64,000 bases of DNA from Girardinichthys multiradiatus. Lineage: Eukaryota > Chordata > Actinopteri > Cyprinodontiformes > Goodeidae. Below, one piece after another: positions 23,601 through 32,041 of the stretch. A program made the translations under genes and the position numbers. The first letter of the stretch is position 1; the number at the start of each line of letters is the position of its first letter. The stretch spans positions 51,864,880-51,928,879 of the forward strand of contig NC_061795.1 of assembly GCF_021462225.1 (NCBI RefSeq), read 5' to 3'. The notes beneath the pieces are model-generated. The model did no database searches and was not told the DNA's origin. It was given only the letters and a program-made list of their open reading frames with translations.

Positions 23601-26600
23601 GAGGAGGAAAAGGGGAGAGTTCTCCGCCACCATCTGACAAAACTCTGCGGTGACCAGACTTGGTTGGGCTGTCTGCTCTGTGCGGCACATCAATATGACT
23701 ATCGGCAGCAGAGGCTGTTGGGAGAAGATGTGTCATGCAGAGACAGCAAAAGATAAATGTCTTTGAAGGGAAACTCGCATGACAAACAAACAACAGGTGG
23801 ATTTCATTTGTATCTTCTGTAACCAGGTTGAAGTGACTGATTGCTGTGTTTATAACAGAGATGCCTCTGACTGGAGGGGAATTAACTCACCAGTGTGTAC
23901 AGCTGCAAGGCAGACCTCAGTCTGAACAGGCTCTGATTGGTCCACTAAGGAAGAAGAATAGGGGGAGGTGGGGAGGTCAGCAGGGTCAGAGTGCTTTCCT
24001 AAAAAGGACTTGGCTCGCTCCAGACACTGCTCAGCTAGCCTCAACATCCGCTCCACTTCCACCATCTCCTTCTTCTCTGAAGCCAGACACAGAGACAACA
24101 TTTTATTTTTATTTTGTCTCTAACCCTAACCCTTATTTAGGAAACACAAGTTGGCTCAATAATCTTGGACAGTATTACTACAGGTCCATTTTAGTACATT
24201 AGAATGTCATTAAATCTGTTTGAGCAGATTAGATGTCCAGAATCACTCAAGACTGCTGCAAAGCTTCACAGAAAAGGCCCAAGTGCTGAAATTACATTAC
24301 ATTCTAACCTGGCTGTTATGCCCACTGGACAGGAAAACGTAAAGGTCATATCCTACATAAGTTCCACTAAATCAATATCTAAAATCATTTATTTGACATG
24401 CAGTCAAAAACAGATTTTATTTGAGGCTCACCTTGTTGCAAAAGAACATGTGATATGTAGTTGATAGTTCGCAGGTATTCAAAGTAGGCTTCCTGCCAGG
24501 AGACAACAGAGTCTACAGTCAGTCAGAAACAGATTTTTATCCGATGCATATACAATAAATCCAATCATACAGGTCAAGTAAAGTACCTTCATTCCAATTG
24601 ATCCTAGTTATCAAACAGTTCAATCAGATTCAGTTATTTATTCAAATTGGATAAAAAGTTTTTCTATCTAAGGAAACCCAGCAGATTGCATCCAGTCAGT
24701 GACTTGCAGCATTCACTCCTCCTGGATGAGCATGTAGAGACAGTGGACAGTCACTGGGGTTGACTTTGCAGCAATCCCTCATACTGAGCATGCATGTAGC
24801 GACAGTGGAGAGGAAAAACTCCCTTTTAACAGGAAGAAACCTCCAGCAGAACCAGAACCAGGCTCAGTGTGAGCGGCTATCTGCCACGACCGACTGGGGG
24901 TTTGAGAGAACAGAGCAGAGACGGAAAAGACTAAATAAATAAAGATCTAACCATATCAAATGGTCTCTTTTTCTGAGAAGTTAAACTCATGGTTTAGCTA
25001 AAAAAAAAAAACTACTTTAGGTAAATCTTCTGGACTCACAGCAGAACTCAGCCTAACTAGAGCACATTTTTGGACTCGCTTGTTAACTAGTAAGAGGAGT
25101 AAAAGCCTTACTAGACGACTGGTAAACACTTTGAGCTCAACGAGTTAACTAGAGTGCATTTAAGGCACACTAGTTAACTAGTTGACATTTTTCAGATGCA
25201 TTACTTCATTAGTGTAGCTGAACTGGGTTCAACTATCAACCTATTGATAATTTCAGGCTCAACTAGTTCTCAGGTGGGCTAAATATAGTGCAACTAGTCA
25301 CCCAGTGCTCATTTTTGAGCCGTACCGGGATGCCTTTTAAGCAAACTAGTTAACTAGTTGATATGTTTAAGATGCACTAAAAATGCTTTGACTAACTAAC
25401 TTGTTCCCATTTTAGTGTCAGCTTGCTGACTATTTCAATGTTTAAACGTCATTTGCTGACTAATGCTCACATTTAGGAATCACTAGTAAACTAATTGAGA
25501 TGTTGGGAGTTTAATGCCTACTAGTTAAGTAGTAATTCATGGTCGTTGACCGCGGTGAAGTTAGTTTGAAGCTGGATGTTGGATATTCAAGCTCCGCGGA
25601 GTTAGCGGCATCTAGCTCACGGTTGATCCGATTCAGGCAGTCAGATTTCGGCTAGCTGCTCTCTGACGCGCGGTGGTTCACTTAGTCTTAGTCACTTGGT
25701 CAATAAGTTTCCGAACCAAAGACTCTTGGGAAATAAAAATAAATAAATTCCTTGTCTTGTGACCAACTGAAGCAAAGCTAATGGTAAATCATACTACTAG
25801 ATTACATCAATGAGGCACTCTTTTTTATTCAATTTTAAGCATTTTTATATTTGTTATACATTTCTTTCATTACAAATCATGTTTTCTTTTCCAATAGTTT
25901 TTAGGTCACGTGACCCAGTGGTACAGAACTACTGTTAAATAATTTTATTAGACTGAATAAATGAGACATTTCTTTTTATCCGATTTAATTGCATTTTATA
26001 TATTTTTTTCCAACATTATTTATTTCTAACATTATTGGACACACTTCACACTTTGCACCTTACTTGCATTTCCATCCTTTCTTTGCCATCTTTGTCATTT
26101 TCTGTGCTGTTTGTGATGGCTCCAGGCACTGGGCCTGGAGCCATCACAAACAGTCGTCACACTGGATCTGTTAATATCTGTTAATAGATGCTGATGGCTG
26201 TGAGCAGGAAGGATCTCCTGTAGCGCTCCGTCTTACAACAGATCTGAAGAAGCCTCTGACTGAAGACACTCTGTTGTTGTAGGACAGTCTCATGAAGAGG
26301 ATGCTCAGGGTTCTCCATAATGTTCTTCATTTTATGAAGAATCCTTCTTTCCACAATGATCTCTAGAGGTTCCAGAGGAATCTCCAGAACAGAACCAGCC
26401 TTCTTTATCAGTTTGTTGAGGTGTACAGAGTGAAAAGGAATGGTGAGAGTACCGTCCCCTGTGGTGCTCCTGTGCTGCTGACTACCTGGTTAGACTCACA
26501 ACCCTTCAGTCCCACAAACTGTGGTCTGTTTGTCAGGTAGTCTTTGATCCAGGAGATTGTTGAGGCCTCCACCTGAGTCTTCTGGAGTTTCTGACAAAGC

Positions 26601-28038
26601 AAATCAGGCTGAATTGTATTAAATGTTCTGGAGAAATCAAAGAACATGATCCTCACAGTGCTGCTGGCTTTGTCCAGATGACAGTGGGTTTGTTGAAGCA
26701 GGTGTTTGATGGCATCTTCAACTCCAACTCCACAGCGATAAGCAAACTGAAGGAGGTCCTGATAGTTTATTGTTTGCTTACTCAGGTGGACCAACAGGAG
26801 TCTCTCTAGGACCTTCATGATGTGAGATGTCAGGACAACAGGTCTATAGTCATTGAGGACTGATGGGTGAGTTTTCTTTGGTACCAGAACAAGACAGGAG
26901 GTCTTCCACACAACCGGAACCTTCTTCTGGTCCAGGCTAAGATTGAAGAGGTGCTGCAGAATCCCACAGAGCTGCTCTGCACAGACCTTCAGGACTCTAG
27001 GACTGACATGATCTGGACCTGCAGCCTTATTCCGATTCAGTCTCTCCAGTTGCATCTTCACTTGACTTCTTGAGACACACAGGTGGAAGGGGGAAGCAAA
27101 GGTATCATCAGCATCTTCTGATATGGTTGAAGGCAAACATGTAGAAGCAGAAGGTTCTAGGACTGAGGTGGAAGATAAAAAATTTGAGATGTGACAGGAA
27201 AGCTGTGGGTCAAAGGAAGGTGGGATGTGTAAAAATATAAAAATGCTTAAAATGGAACAAAATGGGTGTGCCTCATCTATCCAGACTAGAACAATTTCAG
27301 ACAGATTTTGTGTGAATTGGTCACATGACCTGGAAGCTATTGAAGAAAAATTGTAATATAAAAAATTCATAAAAAATAGAAAATGCATTTCAATTCAAAA
27401 TAAATTAGAGTGCCACATCTTTCTCGTCTAATATGATGATTTGACAGGAATTTTGTGTCACTGGGTTACAAGACATGAAAGTTATTAATTTTTGTTTCTC
27501 CAGAGTGTTTGGTTCGGACATTTATCGACGGTCCCTAAACGAACCACCGTGTGTTGGAGGGGCGACACAGCAGAGAGCAGTTACCCGGAATCAACCTGCT
27601 TTTGTCGGCCGAAACAGGAGGCTGACGCCGCTGAATCCGCGGAGCTTGAATATCCATCTTCAAACTAACTTCACCGCGGTTAGTCGTTGACTATTCACCC
27701 TGGTACCAACCACCACGCTACGTTCAACGTCACCTAAATCTCCTTTTCTCCCCTCTCTTTCTCACACACACGTTTATTCTGGTTTATGTCGGGTTTTTAA
27801 CAGACTCCCGGTAAGTGTGTTTATTTGAGTTACTGGTAATGACAGTATCCGCCCCCTTTGTTTGTTTACATTCCCCCACATCGTCACTTCCTGTCGGCTT
27901 TAGACGGAGCTTTTATCATCACTGTCCTTGTGAGCAGCTGTGTACCTTGTGTCGGTTTCCTCCCTCCAGCTGGATCGCTTCTTTAGCCATCTTCATGGCG
28001 CTCTGAAGATGCGTCAGTCCGCTGTCAGCAGCAGCCAT
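8323..28038 (-). CDS. vps9d1: VPS9D1 (VPS9 domain-containing 1), exons 1-9, 3' part missing
   Basis: Host gene. Coding exons on the minus strand: 27946-28038, 24432-24492, 23891-24076, 23549-23714, 21674-21785, 11434-11496, 10810-10862, 10364-10451, 8323-8405. All have AG/GT borders and the phases join to one open frame of 905 nt (about 301 aa, phase 2 at the end). The product starts with an MIT-like helical domain ([40 protein letters not shown]), then a variable linker, the [20 protein letters not shown] motif, a charged helical stretch ([15 protein letters not shown]) and [19 protein letters not shown]. These match the human protein as I remember it. The C-terminal VPS9 domain, known in other proteins to activate Rab5-type GTPases on endosomes, is not in the window. 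Intron 5 (about 10 kb) is swollen by transposons. Confidence 0.93.
8680..10275 (+). mobile_element. L1-type LINE fragment, split by a hAT MITE
   Basis: Degenerate fish L1 RT, plus strand, in a VPS9D1 intron. Recognisable are NGFIKG (near 8727), [12 protein letters not shown], a catalytic-loop remnant ([11 protein letters not shown], where the usual second D of ADD is lost), [22 protein letters not shown] and a C-terminal FIWIGKPPR region. After the MITE the frame resumes with [29 protein letters not shown]. An internal deletion lies near 8920, and several stops are present. Confidence 0.8.
9624..10012. mobile_element. hAT-type MITE (389 bp) with 8-bp target duplication
   Basis: Flanked by ATCTCAGG at 9616-9623 and 10013-10020. 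Removing it restores the L1 reading frame ([10 protein letters not shown]). Ends are imperfect inverted repeats: CAGTGGTGATTG at the left, CAATGGCGGATG on the complement of the right. Both are followed after ~20 bp by a GGGAAGCTCA block. An 8-bp duplication with CAGTGG-type tips is the hAT signature. There is no coding capacity. Confidence 0.88.
10364..10451 (-). CDS. vps9d1: VPS9D1 exon 8
   Basis: 88 nt encoding [20 protein letters not shown] and onward to LEYEQDH. Acceptor CTCAACAG, donor GTAAGT. The LEYEQDH motif is conserved in the human protein. Confidence 0.92.
10810..10862 (-). CDS. vps9d1: VPS9D1 exon 7
   Basis: 53 nt encoding [17 protein letters not shown], ending in phase 2. Acceptor ACACCAG, donor GTAAAC. 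A strongly charged helix. Confidence 0.9.
11434..11496 (-). CDS. vps9d1: VPS9D1 exon 6
   Basis: 63 nt, 21 codons, [20 protein letters not shown] then A. Acceptor GCTGCAG, donor GTATCC. It follows an intron of about 10 kb. Confidence 0.9.
11700..12026 (-). other. 3'-UTR-like block in VPS9D1 intron 5
   Basis: AT-rich, and on the minus strand it carries AATAAAAG close to its low-coordinate end, as a polyadenylation site would. It could end a nested or alternative transcript. No coding exon is tied to it. Confidence 0.2.
12185..14017 (+). mobile_element. Tc1-like transposon, complete ends, decayed transposase
   Basis: 1833 bp flanked by TA (12183-12184, 14018-14019). Inverted repeats are about 200 bp (CAGCAGGAGAACAAGTATTTG at the tips, GTATTTGAT at the inner borders), again with an outer and inner similar block per arm. 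The internal gene is broken. Confidence 0.88.
12553..13760 (+). pseudogene. Decayed Tc1 transposase
   Basis: ATG at 12553 ([20 protein letters not shown]), then many stops and frame shifts. Recognisable later blocks are [13 protein letters not shown] (first catalytic D), [20 protein letters not shown] (second D) and [11 protein letters not shown], where the usual SPDLNPIE is altered. Not functional. Confidence 0.85.
14199..15508. other. Unassigned intronic DNA
   Basis: VPS9D1 intron 5. AT-rich, no coding exon or transposon I can name. Short telomere-like CCCTAACCC near 14990. Confidence 0.5.
15509..17655. mobile_element. 2.1-kb non-autonomous element of ~260-bp degenerate monomers
   Basis: No coding capacity. 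The inside repeats a pattern: GGGGGCGCTGTTGA-type blocks at about 15870, 16130, 16890 and 17430; GTTTGGAGTGAATCGGACC near 15945 and 16205; GCCACACCCTCC near 16285 and 17065; AATGGCCGACTTCCTGT near 16755 and 17295. Spacings are near multiples of 260 bp. The ends are similar inverted blocks (GCAAGCAGCTTTGAAGGCCC at 15509, complement of GGCCTTCGCAGCTGCTTTGC at ~17620). An (AAT)n run sits at 17575-17605. It resembles a repeat common in percomorph genomes; superfamily unknown to me. Confidence 0.65.
17656..18126. other. Unassigned intronic DNA before a candidate exon
   Basis: No transposon recognised. It would be the first intron if 18127-18186 is a true first exon. Confidence 0.4.
18127..18186 (-). 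CDS. Candidate first coding exon inside VPS9D1 intron 5
   Basis: Twenty codons from ATG at 18186-18184 to a clean donor (GTAAAG at 18126-18121). The peptide begins [14 protein letters not shown] and is charged and non-repetitive, unlike surrounding DNA. The neighbouring 18190-18340 is less AT-rich and promoter-like. It ends in phase 0, the phase at which VPS9D1 exon 6 begins, so it could be an alternative VPS9D1 first exon. It could also start a nested gene whose other exons I did not find. I do not recognise the peptide. Confidence 0.35.
18842..19549 (-). CDS. Unrecognised 235-aa open frame, likely repeat-derived
   Basis: The longest open frame among non-transposon sequence in VPS9D1 intron 5. 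It reads [17 protein letters not shown]... with a Ser-rich centre, two Cys-containing motifs ([14 protein letters not shown]) and a C-terminus [18 protein letters not shown] see no known domain, no signal peptide and no obvious splice context. Some phrases feel like a dispersed fish repeat. It may be chance openness. Confidence 0.25.
   Translation of the reverse strand: MLPRQKGSIVPQPGSGSVLGSKERHQEGTLITYQNCLQSIDYFQCEEATALLMLPLDDRASLPISKARFSQLTEGAHFSCLDPGSCFFCHDPYLRTGKLGPLDFGSSSSSLRQTRSTPSLLQTPLFLDSCPWTPQIGWETKSRPDGVQLALCSENVDTAPALLRKGPDSPLKASLYFHSGTTNASRDTGLRQIHKKLIWTGQPDLDDSLSSSVWDKDLRRKAALLLLDLRSESPF
19803..19960 (+). repeat. Dispersed teleost repeat, copy 1
   Basis: Contains CATTTTCTACCGCTTATTCC, GGGTACACCCTGGACAGGTC and GCCAGTCCATCGCAGGGCAA, a repeat widespread in fish genomes. 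A second, longer copy lies reversed at 41775-42065. Family (LINE tail or SINE) not certain. Confidence 0.7.
19998..20155 (+). mobile_element. Tc1-type inverted-repeat fragment
   Basis: CCTTTTCACATTTTGTCC ... CAACCACAGACTTCAATATG ... AAGTGGAAGAAAATGATCC, the terminal repeat of a common fish Tc1 family. The same family seems to supply 22146-22950. No transposase here. Confidence 0.6.
20160..20690 (+). mobile_element. Internally deleted LINE: 5' end fused to 3' end
   Basis: GC-rich. The first ~295 bp (GCCCGGTACGGCGGAGCTGG ... CTCTAGGGACGTGGAATGTCACC) resemble the 5' leader and endonuclease start of a fish LINE. They run straight into the C-terminal part of its ORF ([28 protein letters not shown], near 20530-20655). 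Everything between (endonuclease, RT) is missing. The junction is near 20460-20466. Confidence 0.65.
20820..21400 (-). other. 3'-UTR-like block in VPS9D1 intron 5
   Basis: On the minus strand an AATAAA motif lies at the low-coordinate end (20830s), following AT-rich non-coding DNA 270 bp beyond exon 5. It could end a short VPS9D1 isoform. No direct evidence. Confidence 0.2.
21674..21785 (-). CDS. vps9d1: VPS9D1 exon 5
   Basis: 112 nt. Encodes [20 protein letters not shown] and onward to QKTSL, phase 0 out. Acceptor TGCTGCAG, donor GTAAGT. Confidence 0.92.
22146..22950 (+). mobile_element. Tc1-like transposon remnant, left part
   Basis: Starts GCAGCACCTTGCAAAAGTATTT, the usual tip of a fish Tc1 family. 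It continues to a decayed transposase start (ATGAAGACTAAGGACTACAG near 22495) and fragments of later sequence (AACATGTGGAAGAAG.. near 22840). No right terminal repeat seen. Confidence 0.6.
23549..23714 (-). CDS. vps9d1: VPS9D1 exon 4
   Basis: 166 nt. Encodes the conserved [15 protein letters not shown] and [10 protein letters not shown] motifs, ending DLCKK. Acceptor CCCAACAG, donor GTAAGG. Confidence 0.92.
23891..24076 (-). CDS. vps9d1: VPS9D1 exon 3
   Basis: 186 nt. Encodes [20 protein letters not shown] then a Ser/Pro-rich linker (TSPYSSS) to VHT. Acceptor TGGCTTCAG, donor GTGAGT. Phase 1 in and 1 out. Confidence 0.9.
24432..24492 (-). CDS. vps9d1: VPS9D1 exon 2
   Basis: 61 nt encoding [20 protein letters not shown] plus one base. 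Acceptor CTGGCAG, donor GTGAGC. This is the rest of the MIT-like helices, the most conserved part of the N-terminus. Confidence 0.93.
24700..24930 (+). repeat. Dispersed teleost repeat, family unknown
   Basis: Contains GACAGTGGAGAGGAAAAACT, CAGGAAGAAACCTCCAGCAG and CCACGACCGACTGGGGGTTT, which I recognise as a recurrent fish interspersed repeat. Located in VPS9D1 intron 1. Confidence 0.5.
25060..25530. repeat. Dispersed ACTAGTTAACTAGT palindromic motif tract
   Basis: At least seven full or partial copies of ACTAGTTAACTAGT spread over 470 bp (for example near 25083, 25145, 25170, 25345, 25520), with GCAC/GCTCA words between. It abuts the left arm of the fold-back element, so it may be its subterminal repeat region. 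Confidence 0.6.
26107..26153. repeat. Perfect 20-bp stem, 7-nt loop
   Basis: Arm CTGTTTGTGATGGCTCCAGG (26107-26126), loop CACTGGG, then its exact reverse complement (26134-26153). It sits just outside the truncated 3' edge of the LINE at 26183. Confidence 0.9.
26183..27170 (-). mobile_element. Rex1-like LINE copy A, internal deletion
   Basis: RT fragment with [64 protein letters not shown] and [17 protein letters not shown]. Right after this block it jumps (near 26420) to the C-terminal NKLIKKAG..end region, so the catalytic FADD segment is gone. The 3' UTR is missing. Same family as copies B and C. Confidence 0.8.
27693..27945. promoter_or_regulatory. Start of VPS9D1 intron 1
   Basis: Non-repetitive DNA between the fold-back element and exon 1, with some GC-rich words. 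It may keep intronic promoter-proximal elements. No specific site is claimed. Confidence 0.3.
27946..28038 (-). CDS. vps9d1: VPS9D1 exon 1 (start codon)
   Basis: ATG at 28038-28036, 31 codons, [12 protein letters not shown]... to GGNRHK, ending in phase 0 at the donor GTACAC. First helix of the MIT-like domain. The ATG lies directly beside a LINE tail (see 28041-28500). Confidence 0.93.
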
Positions 28039-28040
28039 GG

Positions 28041-28500
28041 TCGTCTTCTTCTTCTTGGGTTTTATTGGTAGTTGGCAAACAATTTGGTGCATTACCGCCA
28101 TCTACCGGTAAGGAGTGTGAATCAGGACTAGCAAGCCCAAAAAGACTACTATTCTTTTTACTAACCTAGTTATCATCAAATAACAAAAAATAACCTTCTA
28201 GCTCACACCATAAGGACCCTTTGTCGTGTAACATTTTTCCTGTTCAAGACTGATTATTAATTATGTTAATTATGTTAATTATGTTATGTTATGTTCTTTC
28301 TTTCTGTAATTTGCTACAGTTAGACTTCTTCTATTATTTCCATCTGTCTCATGTGTCCCTATTATGTGTAATGTTGAATTAAGACCAAGTGTCCCAGCTG
28401 TAGTCTAGTTATCCTTTCCTGTATTCTGTTTCTTTCAGCACTTCTAATTTTGAATTCTATAAAACCATCTTCCTTTTCCCATTTTCACCTAATTTTCTTC
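28041..28500 (-). mobile_element. RNase-H-type LINE 3' end abutting the VPS9D1 start codon
   Basis: On the minus strand: decayed coding end (GLNSTLHIIGTHETD), AT-rich 3' UTR, then GATGGCGGTAATGCACCAAA, TTGCCAACTACCAATAAAAC and a final (GAA)n-type tail ending a few bases before the VPS9D1 ATG at 28038. Same family as 58264-59560. It is in sense with VPS9D1, so it should form the 5' UTR or proximal promoter of the gene here. Confidence 0.7.
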
Positions 28501-28504
28501 TTAT

Positions 28505-29470
28505 TAAAATTCAATTCAATTCAAAAATACTTTATTAATCCCAAAGGGAAATTAAATGTTGTTGTAGCTCATATTATGAAGGTTTCCTCAAAGAGCTGTT
28601 GTAGATGCTGATGGCTGTGGGCAGGAAGGATCTCCTGTAGCGCTCCGTCTTACAGCAGATCTGAAGAAGCCTCTGACTGAAGACACTCTGTTGTTGTAGG
28701 ACAGTCTGATGAAGAGGATGCTCAGGGTTCTCCATAATGTTCTTCATTTTATGAAGACTCCTTCTTTCCACAATGTTCTCCAGAGGTTCCAGAGGAGTCC
28801 CCAGAACAGAGCCAGCCTTCTTTATCAGCTTGTTGAGCTTTTTTAAGTCAAGAACACCGAGGTATTTATACTCCTCCACCACCTCCACTTCTTCTCCCAT
28901 GATGGAAATAGTGTCTGACCTATTCATGATTCTCCTAAAATCTACAATCATCTCCTTAGTTTTATTCACGTTCAAGATGAGATGATTGTTTCCACACCAT
29001 GTCACAAAGCGGTCCACCACCTTCCTGTACTCAGCTTCTTGTCCATCTCTGATCCACCAACGACTGCAGAATTCTCTGAGTATTTCTGCAGATGACAGGA
29101 GTCTGTCTGGACCTGGAGGTCTGAGGTGTACAGAGTGAAAAGGAATGGTGAGAGTACAGTCCCCTGTGGTGCTCCTGTGCTGCTGACTACCTGGTTAGAC
29201 TCACAACCCTTCAGTCTCACAAACTGTGGTCTGTTTGTCAGGTAGTCTTTGATCCAGAAGATTGTTGAGGCCTCCACCTGAGTCTTCTGGAGTTTCTGAC
29301 AAAGCAAATCAGGTTGAATTGAGTTAAATGTTCTGAAGAAATCAAAGAACATGATCCTCACAGTGCTGCTGGCTTTGTCCAGATGACAGTGGGTTTGTTG
29401 AAGCAGGTGTTTGATGGCATCTTCAACTCCAACTCCACAGAGATAAGCAAATTGAAGGAGGTCCTGAGAG
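28505..29470 (-). mobile_element. Rex1-like LINE copy B, internal deletion
   Basis: 3' end at 28505 with (ATTCAATTCAA)-type tail. RT region at 29517-29002 ([40 protein letters not shown], with the FADD loop changed to a YSENSAVVG version). It continues at 29020-28574 ([35 protein letters not shown]). Relative to copy C about 65 residues are missing between KYLGV and LKKLN. Orientation flips at its upper border. Confidence 0.8.
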
Positions 29471-29773
29471 CAAGATGGTGCCTGTGCTCGGCCTGGCCGC
29501 TGCCTTTCTGCTATCAAAACGATTGAAACTCATTTTTTTGAGATGCTATCATATCAGCCTAACAATCTAATTTTTGTTGCTATGATTTATGACCGCTCAT
29601 CTCTGCTCCAAATCAAAGAGTCTATGGAACAACATTATGATGATTGGAAAAGTTATGGGAAACTCTTCCCACCACCATTAGTGTGCACTCTTTCCTCGCC
29701 GGAATACTTTTTATTACTTAGAAAATACGCCTCAGGAAAATCCAAGAAGAAATCGAGGAAAAGAGGTTGTAGG
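29471..29773 (+). mobile_element. LINE 5' segment in opposite orientation
   Basis: Begins GAGAGCAAGATGGTGCC, like a LINE 5' UTR. The open frame reads PPPLVCTLSSPEYFLLLRKY and a basic KSKKKSRKRG run, which resembles the ORF start of Rex1-like LINEs. It abuts copy B head-on and is cut by the gypsy LTR at 29774. It may be copy B's own inverted 5' end. Confidence 0.5.
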
Positions 29774-30451
29774 TGCTATGACTCAGAAAAAGGTGGACCC
29801 AAGATTCAGCCAGACACAGTACTGAAAGTTTAAAAGGTTTATTCAGCCACAGGAAAACGTCACACAGGTAACACTCCTCACAGCTTCCAGGAATCACTGA
29901 GGCAGAAAGAGGGATTAGTGACTTGTAGTCTCTCCAGATTTTGCAGGGATCAGAAAAGTCACTAACCTGCTTTTGTCTTGAGTGGAACTTGAAACCCAGA
30001 GGGGAAACCTCGGTGGGCGGCAGGCGGTGATCTCCACAGCACAGGTAATAAGTGACTCCAGGCTGAATAATCCGAGGACAGAAACAGGGTCAACGATCGG
30101 AACAAGAGGCGTCAGGCAAGGGGCAGGCAGAGGCATAAACCAGATGCAGGAAACAAGGTCGACAACCAAAATGCAAATAGTTCGACAGGGAGCAGGCAGA
30201 GAGGCAAAAATCCAAAAGGTAAGGCAAGGTCAAGAACAATGATCAGACAGGAAGGAACGCTGGATATCTACTCACACGATGGTTTTCAAAAATCTGGCAC
30301 CGTCTGCTTGTCAGAGTCAGTATATATCAGGGAAGACACAGGTGCTTGGCTTTCCACAGATTGCACTACACTGCAGCAGCCACCAGGTGCATCTAATCTG
30401 CTGATTGCAGCCAGGGAGACAGGGTAGAGCAGACGTGCCAGAATCATAACA
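29774..30451 (-). repeat. 3' LTR of the gypsy element (678 bp)
   Basis: On the minus strand it begins TGTTATGATTCTGGCACG directly after the polypurine run and ends CATAGCA. It contains a polyadenylation signal (CTGAATAAACC). The 5 bp beyond it are GTAGG (29769-29773). The partner duplication cannot be tested because the 5' end is lost. Confidence 0.8.
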
Positions 30452-30489
30452 GTACCCCCCTCTCTAAGGTCCGGCTCCTGATGGACCAC

Positions 30490-31458
30490 GAGGCTGATCA
30501 GGATGGAGACGATGAAACTCACGAATTAAGTCCTTATCAATGATGAACCTCACAGGAATCCAAGTCCATAGCCCTCCCAGTCAACCAGGTATTGCATTCC
30601 ACGTCCTTTTCGCCTGGACCTGAGAATGCGCTGGACCGAGAACACTGGACCACCATCAATGACCCGTGTGGGTGGAGGGGGCCCGGAGGTGGGCCCAAGT
30701 CGGGGCTCCACGAAGGGCTTGACCTGAGAAACGTGGAACGTGGGGTGAATCCTCATGGAGTTGGGTAATCTCAGTCGTACAGCGACAGGTTTGATGATCT
30801 TAGAGATTGGGAAAGGTCCAACAACTCGGGGTGCCAATTTCCGGGATTCTACCCTTAATGGGAGGTCCTTGGCGGAGAGCCAAACCTTCTGCCCCACCTG
30901 GTACTTAGGGGCAGGGATCCGTCTCCGGTTGGCCGTTCTTGACTGAACCAGTGACATTCTGATCATCAATCTCCTGGCCTTTCTCCATATTCTTTGGCAC
31001 CTTAGGGCAGCCGCTTGGGTGGATGGAACATTAGCTTCTCTCTCCTGAACTGAAAACATGGGTGGCTGGAAACCAAACACAACATGAAAAGGGGACAAAC
31101 CAGTGGCACTTGATTGCATACAGTTCATGGCGTATTCAACCCAGGGCAAATTTTGTGACCACTTGGTCGGGTCAGACTCACATAAGATACGAAGTTTGGT
31201 TTCAGCTTCTTGGTTGGCTCTCTTGGTTTGGCCATCAGACTGAGGATGAAACCCTGAGGAAAGACTAACAGAAATTCCCAACAACGAACAAAACTCCTTC
31301 CAGAAACGTGACACAAATTGGGGTCCTCTATCGGAAACAATGTCATTAGGGATTCCATGGAGCCTGAACACTTCTCGGGTCAATATCTCACCCATCTCCT
31401 TTGCAGATGGAAGCTTCTCCAAGGGCACCAGATGAACCATCTTAGAAAAATCTGTCAA
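30490..31458 (-). CDS. Gypsy integrase core, C-terminal domain and chromodomain
   Basis: Continues the core ([18 protein letters not shown] with catalytic [21 protein letters not shown] with catalytic E), then [35 protein letters not shown] and a chromodomain ([26 protein letters not shown]). The chromodomain is shortened and frameshifted just after. Chromodomains in this clade guide insertion to marked chromatin. Confidence 0.9.
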
Positions 31459-32041
31459 TTATGGTTAGTAGTACAGAGTGACGATTAGAAACCGGTAGAC
31501 CTGTCACAAAATCCATCGCATGCGACCATGGGCGAGGGGGAATGGGCAATGGGTGCAACAACCCCGCAGGGGGGCGACGAGAAGGCTTGGCTCGACAACA
31601 TTGAGTGCATTCAGCAACAAAGTCTTTGACATCCTTGACTAGCGATGGCCACCAAAACTGAGTTCGAACTGTCTGAATGGTTCTGCTGATTCCTGGATGA
31701 CAAGCTAAACGAGAGCAATGACAAGACTCCAGTACCTTAGGCACAAGGCGTTCAGGGACAAAACAGCGGTCAGGTGGACATGATGGTGGGATAGGCAGAT
31801 CCCTAATGGCTTCCTGGACCTCCCTTTCCACCTCCCCTCGGGACACAGACAACCTGACGGTTTCAGGAAGGATAAACTCCTCTTCACCCGCAGACTGAGA
31901 TTCTTCAGGCTCTTGAATCCGGGATAGGGCGTCAGGTTTGCCATTTTTACTCCCTGGCCTGTAAGACAGGGAGAAATTAAAACGACAGAAAAACAGAGCC
32001 CACCTAGCCTGTTTGGGGTTTAGCCGTTTTTCTGATTTCAT
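31442..32041 (-). CDS. Gypsy RNase H tail and integrase N-terminus
   Basis: [35 protein letters not shown], then a HHCC-type zinc-binding region ([35 protein letters not shown]) and integrase core start ([12 protein letters not shown], with catalytic D). It ends at a T-run frameshift. Confidence 0.88.
   Translation of the reverse strand: MKSEKRLNPKQARWALFFCRFNFSLSYRPGSKNGKPDALSRIQEPEESQSAGEEEFILPETVRLSVSRGEVEREVQEAIRDLPIPPSCPPDRCFVPERLVPKVLESCHCSRLACHPGISRTIQTVRTQFWWPSLVKDVKDFVAECTQCCRAKPSRRPPAGLLHPLPIPPRPWSHAMDFVTGLPVSNRHSVLLTIIDRFF

Larger units (their letters stand above)
25541..27692. mobile_element. Fold-back element with ~450-500 bp inverted arms
   Basis: The left arm (25541 to ~26060) is the inverse of the right arm (~27200 to 27692). 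Outer parts share CCGCGGTGAAGTTAGTTTGAA, TTCAAGCTCCGCGGA and the TTTGGTTCGGA block. Inner parts share ATTTTAAGCATTTTTATAT. The arms have diverged moderately. The centre holds a Rex1-like LINE fragment. No transposase of its own. It fills part of VPS9D1 intron 1. Confidence 0.65.

Noticed and set aside
24118..24136. CTAACCCTAACCCTT, with similar short runs at 14990 and 43065, as interstitial telomeres
   Set aside because: Only two units each; common by chance and in fish introns.
26107..26153. Hairpin as a microRNA gene
   Set aside because: The stem of 20 bp with a 7-nt loop is shorter than usual precursors and lies at a transposon border.
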